From contig NC_059508.1 of the NCBI RefSeq assembly GCF_914767665.1, positions 28,147,501 to 28,211,500 of the forward strand: a stretch of DNA of 64,000 nucleotides. The letters are read 5' to 3'. Shown in pieces: positions 62,076 through 64,000 of the stretch. Below the pieces are notes generated by a model. The model was not told the DNA's origin, did not search any database, and saw only the letters and a list, made by a program, of their open reading frames with translations. Each line of letters starts with the position of its first letter. Positions within the stretch are counted from its first letter, which is position 1. This stretch comes from Harmonia axyridis. Taxonomy: Eukaryota; Arthropoda; Insecta; Coleoptera; Coccinellidae. The position numbers were made by a program, and so were the translations under genes.

Positions 62076-64000
62076 TGAGGGACTGTTCTTATTCCCTTTT
62101 TTTTGTTTAATCAACAATTATCCAAGTAAGCCATTCCACATTGTTGATTTTCTTGAACTCGGATGACACGCAGGTAGCTATAATCTCCCACGTGGTAAGG
62201 TCAATTGCTGCTGTAACCACAAATGCACGACTGACTTCTGTTGTTGATTTCATTTGTTTGTTATTTCCTTCTATGTTTCTCATTCTAACACTTTTCATCG
62301 TATTGCACAGGGACGAAAGCTTGACACGCGTGTCTAAGGAAACCACTTCTTTTTGTTTAATCAACAATTATCCAAGTAGGCCATTCCACATTGTTGATTT
62401 TCTTGGACTCGGATGTCACGCAGGTAGCTATAATCTCCCACGTGGTAAGGTCAATTGCTGCTGTAACCACAAATGCACGACTGACTTCTAATGTTGATTT
62501 CATTCGTTTGTTATTTTCTTCAATGTTTCTCATTCTAACACTTTTCATCGTATTGCACAGGGACGAAAGCTTGACATGCGTGTCTTAGGAAACCACTTTG
62601 GTATAAGGGACTGTTCTTATTCCCTTTTTTTTTGTTTGATCAACAATTATCCAAGTGGGCCATTCCACATTGTTGATTTTCTTGGACTCGGATGTCACGC
62701 AGGTAGCTATCATCTCCCACGTGGTAAGGTCAATTGCTGCTGTAACCACAAATGCACGACTGACTTCTGTTGTTGATTTCATTCGTTTGTTATTTTCTTC
62801 AATGTTTCTCATTCTAACACTTTTTTCATCGTATTGCACAGGGACGAAAGCTTGACACACGTGTCTAAGGAAACCACTTTGGTATAAGGGACTGTTCTTA
62901 CTTCATTCTTTCTGTATAATGATCAATTATCCAAGTAAGTCATTCCACATTGTTGATTTTCTTGGACTCGGATGTCACGCAGGTAGCTATAATCTCCCAC
63001 GTGGTAAGGTCAATTGCTGCTGTAACCACAAATGCACGACTGACTTCTAATGTTGATTTCATTCGTTTGTTATTTTCTTCAATGTTTCTCATTCTAACAC
63101 TTTTCATCGTATTGCACAGGGACGAAAGCTTGACATGCGTGTCTTAGGAAACCACATTGGTATAAGGGACTGTTCTTATTCCCTTTTTTTTGTTTGATCA
63201 ACAATTATCCAAGTGGGCCATTCCACATTGTTGATTTTCTTGGACTCGGATGACACGCGGGTAGCTATAATCTCCCACGTAGTAAGGTCAATTGCTGCTG
63301 TAACCACAATTGGACGGCTGACTTCTGTTGTTGATTTCATTTGTTTGTTATTTCCTTCAATGTTCCTCATTCTAACACTTCTCATCGTATTGCACAGGGA
63401 CGAAAGCTTGACACACGTGTCTAAGGAAACCACTTTGGTATAAGGGACTGTTCTTACTTCATTCTTTCTGTATAATGATCAATTATCCAAGTAAGTCATT
63501 CCACATTGTTGATTTTCTTGGACTCGGATGTCACGCAGGTATCTATAATCTCCCACGTGGTAAGGTCAATTGCTGCTGTAATCACAAATGCACGACTGAC
63601 TTCTGTTGTTGATTTGATTTGTTTGTTATTTCCTTCAATGTTTCTCATTCTAACACTTCTCATCGTATTGCACAGGGACGAAAGCTTGACACACGTGTCT
63701 AAGGAAACCACATTGGTATAAGGGACTGTTCTTATTCCCTTCTTTCTGTATGATGATCAATTATCCAAGTAAGCCATTCCACATTATTGATTTTCTTGGA
63801 CTCGGATGACACGCAGGTAGCTATAATCTTTAACGTGGTAAGGTCAATTGCTGCTGTAACCACAAATGCACGACTGACTTCTGTTGTTGATTTCATTCGT
63901 TTGTTATTTCCTTCTATGTTTCTCATTCTAACACTTTTCATCGTATTGCACAGGGACGAAAGCTTGACACACGTGTCTAAGGAAACCACTTTGGTATAAG

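Larger units (their letters stand above)
45361..64000 (+). repeat. 278-bp satellite array, block B (runs off window)
   Basis: About 67 monomers in the same orientation as block A, continuing to the last base. Several monomers are truncated (for example near 49,675, 50,865, 53,355 and 57,430), giving local offsets that are not multiples of 278. No gene is supported. Confidence 0.97.

Noticed and set aside
30835..64000. Recurrent open frames of about 71 codons (+) and 79-126 codons (-) in every satellite monomer.
   Set aside because: They recur only because the monomer does. The 278-bp period is not a multiple of three, frames exist on both strands, variants change amino acids freely, and truncated monomers break them.
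30835..64000. A CRISPR-like array, given the regular repeats.
   Set aside because: The whole 278-bp unit is conserved with no short repeat/unique spacer pattern, and the context is eukaryotic.

Overview
The window is eukaryotic, nuclear and visibly AT-rich. Its genes have short GT-AG introns, poly(A) signals, tRNA-derived SINEs, MITE-like foldbacks and long satellite arrays. The one recognisable gene family resembles the deubiquitinase USP10, and the overall style points to an arthropod, most likely an insect. A beetle is plausible, but the order cannot be fixed from sequence alone. No bacterial or organellar genes and no CRISPR array are present.

Layout. (1) 1-9,707: two direct copies of an amplicon of about 6.48 kb. 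Each has a multi-exon USP10-like copy (copies 1 and 2, + strand) and its AT-rich 3' flank. Between them lie a tRNA-derived SINE with a hammerhead-ribozyme motif and a 700-bp tandem repeat containing foldback MITEs. (2) 9,708-14,560: a 278-bp satellite array whose orientation flips at a perfect 18-bp palindrome (11,979-11,996). (3) 14,561-24,267: the mirror image of part 1, carrying copies 3 and 4 on the - strand. Position x maps to about 24,268 minus x, giving two inverted arms of roughly 10.8 kb. (4) 24,268-30,822: rearranged junctions, then another + strand amplicon with SINE, hammerhead and USP10 copy 5. A 173-bp satellite scrap sits here between two 111-bp direct repeats. (5) 30,823-64,000: satellite running off the window, with nested higher-order duplications at offsets of 2,780, about 1,929, 3,743/4,021, 6,568 and 1,111 bp. 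It is interrupted at about 44,470-45,360 by a USP10 fragment (copy 6).

The USP10 copies keep introns in conserved phases, so they arose by DNA-level duplication, not retrocopying. In every copy the Cys-box exon is broken: either an in-frame TAA precedes it, or the catalytic Cys is Arg, or both. None of the visible copies should make an active deubiquitinase, although the 3' catalytic exon (His and Asp boxes) is open in copies 4 and 5. The most interesting signals are the hammerhead in the SINE, with a 10-nt loop-loop complementarity; the large inverted USP10/satellite structure, which could yield long hairpin RNA against a parental USP10; and the recurrent fusion of one gene amplicon with one satellite. 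These functional ideas are inferences; the structures are read directly from the sequence.
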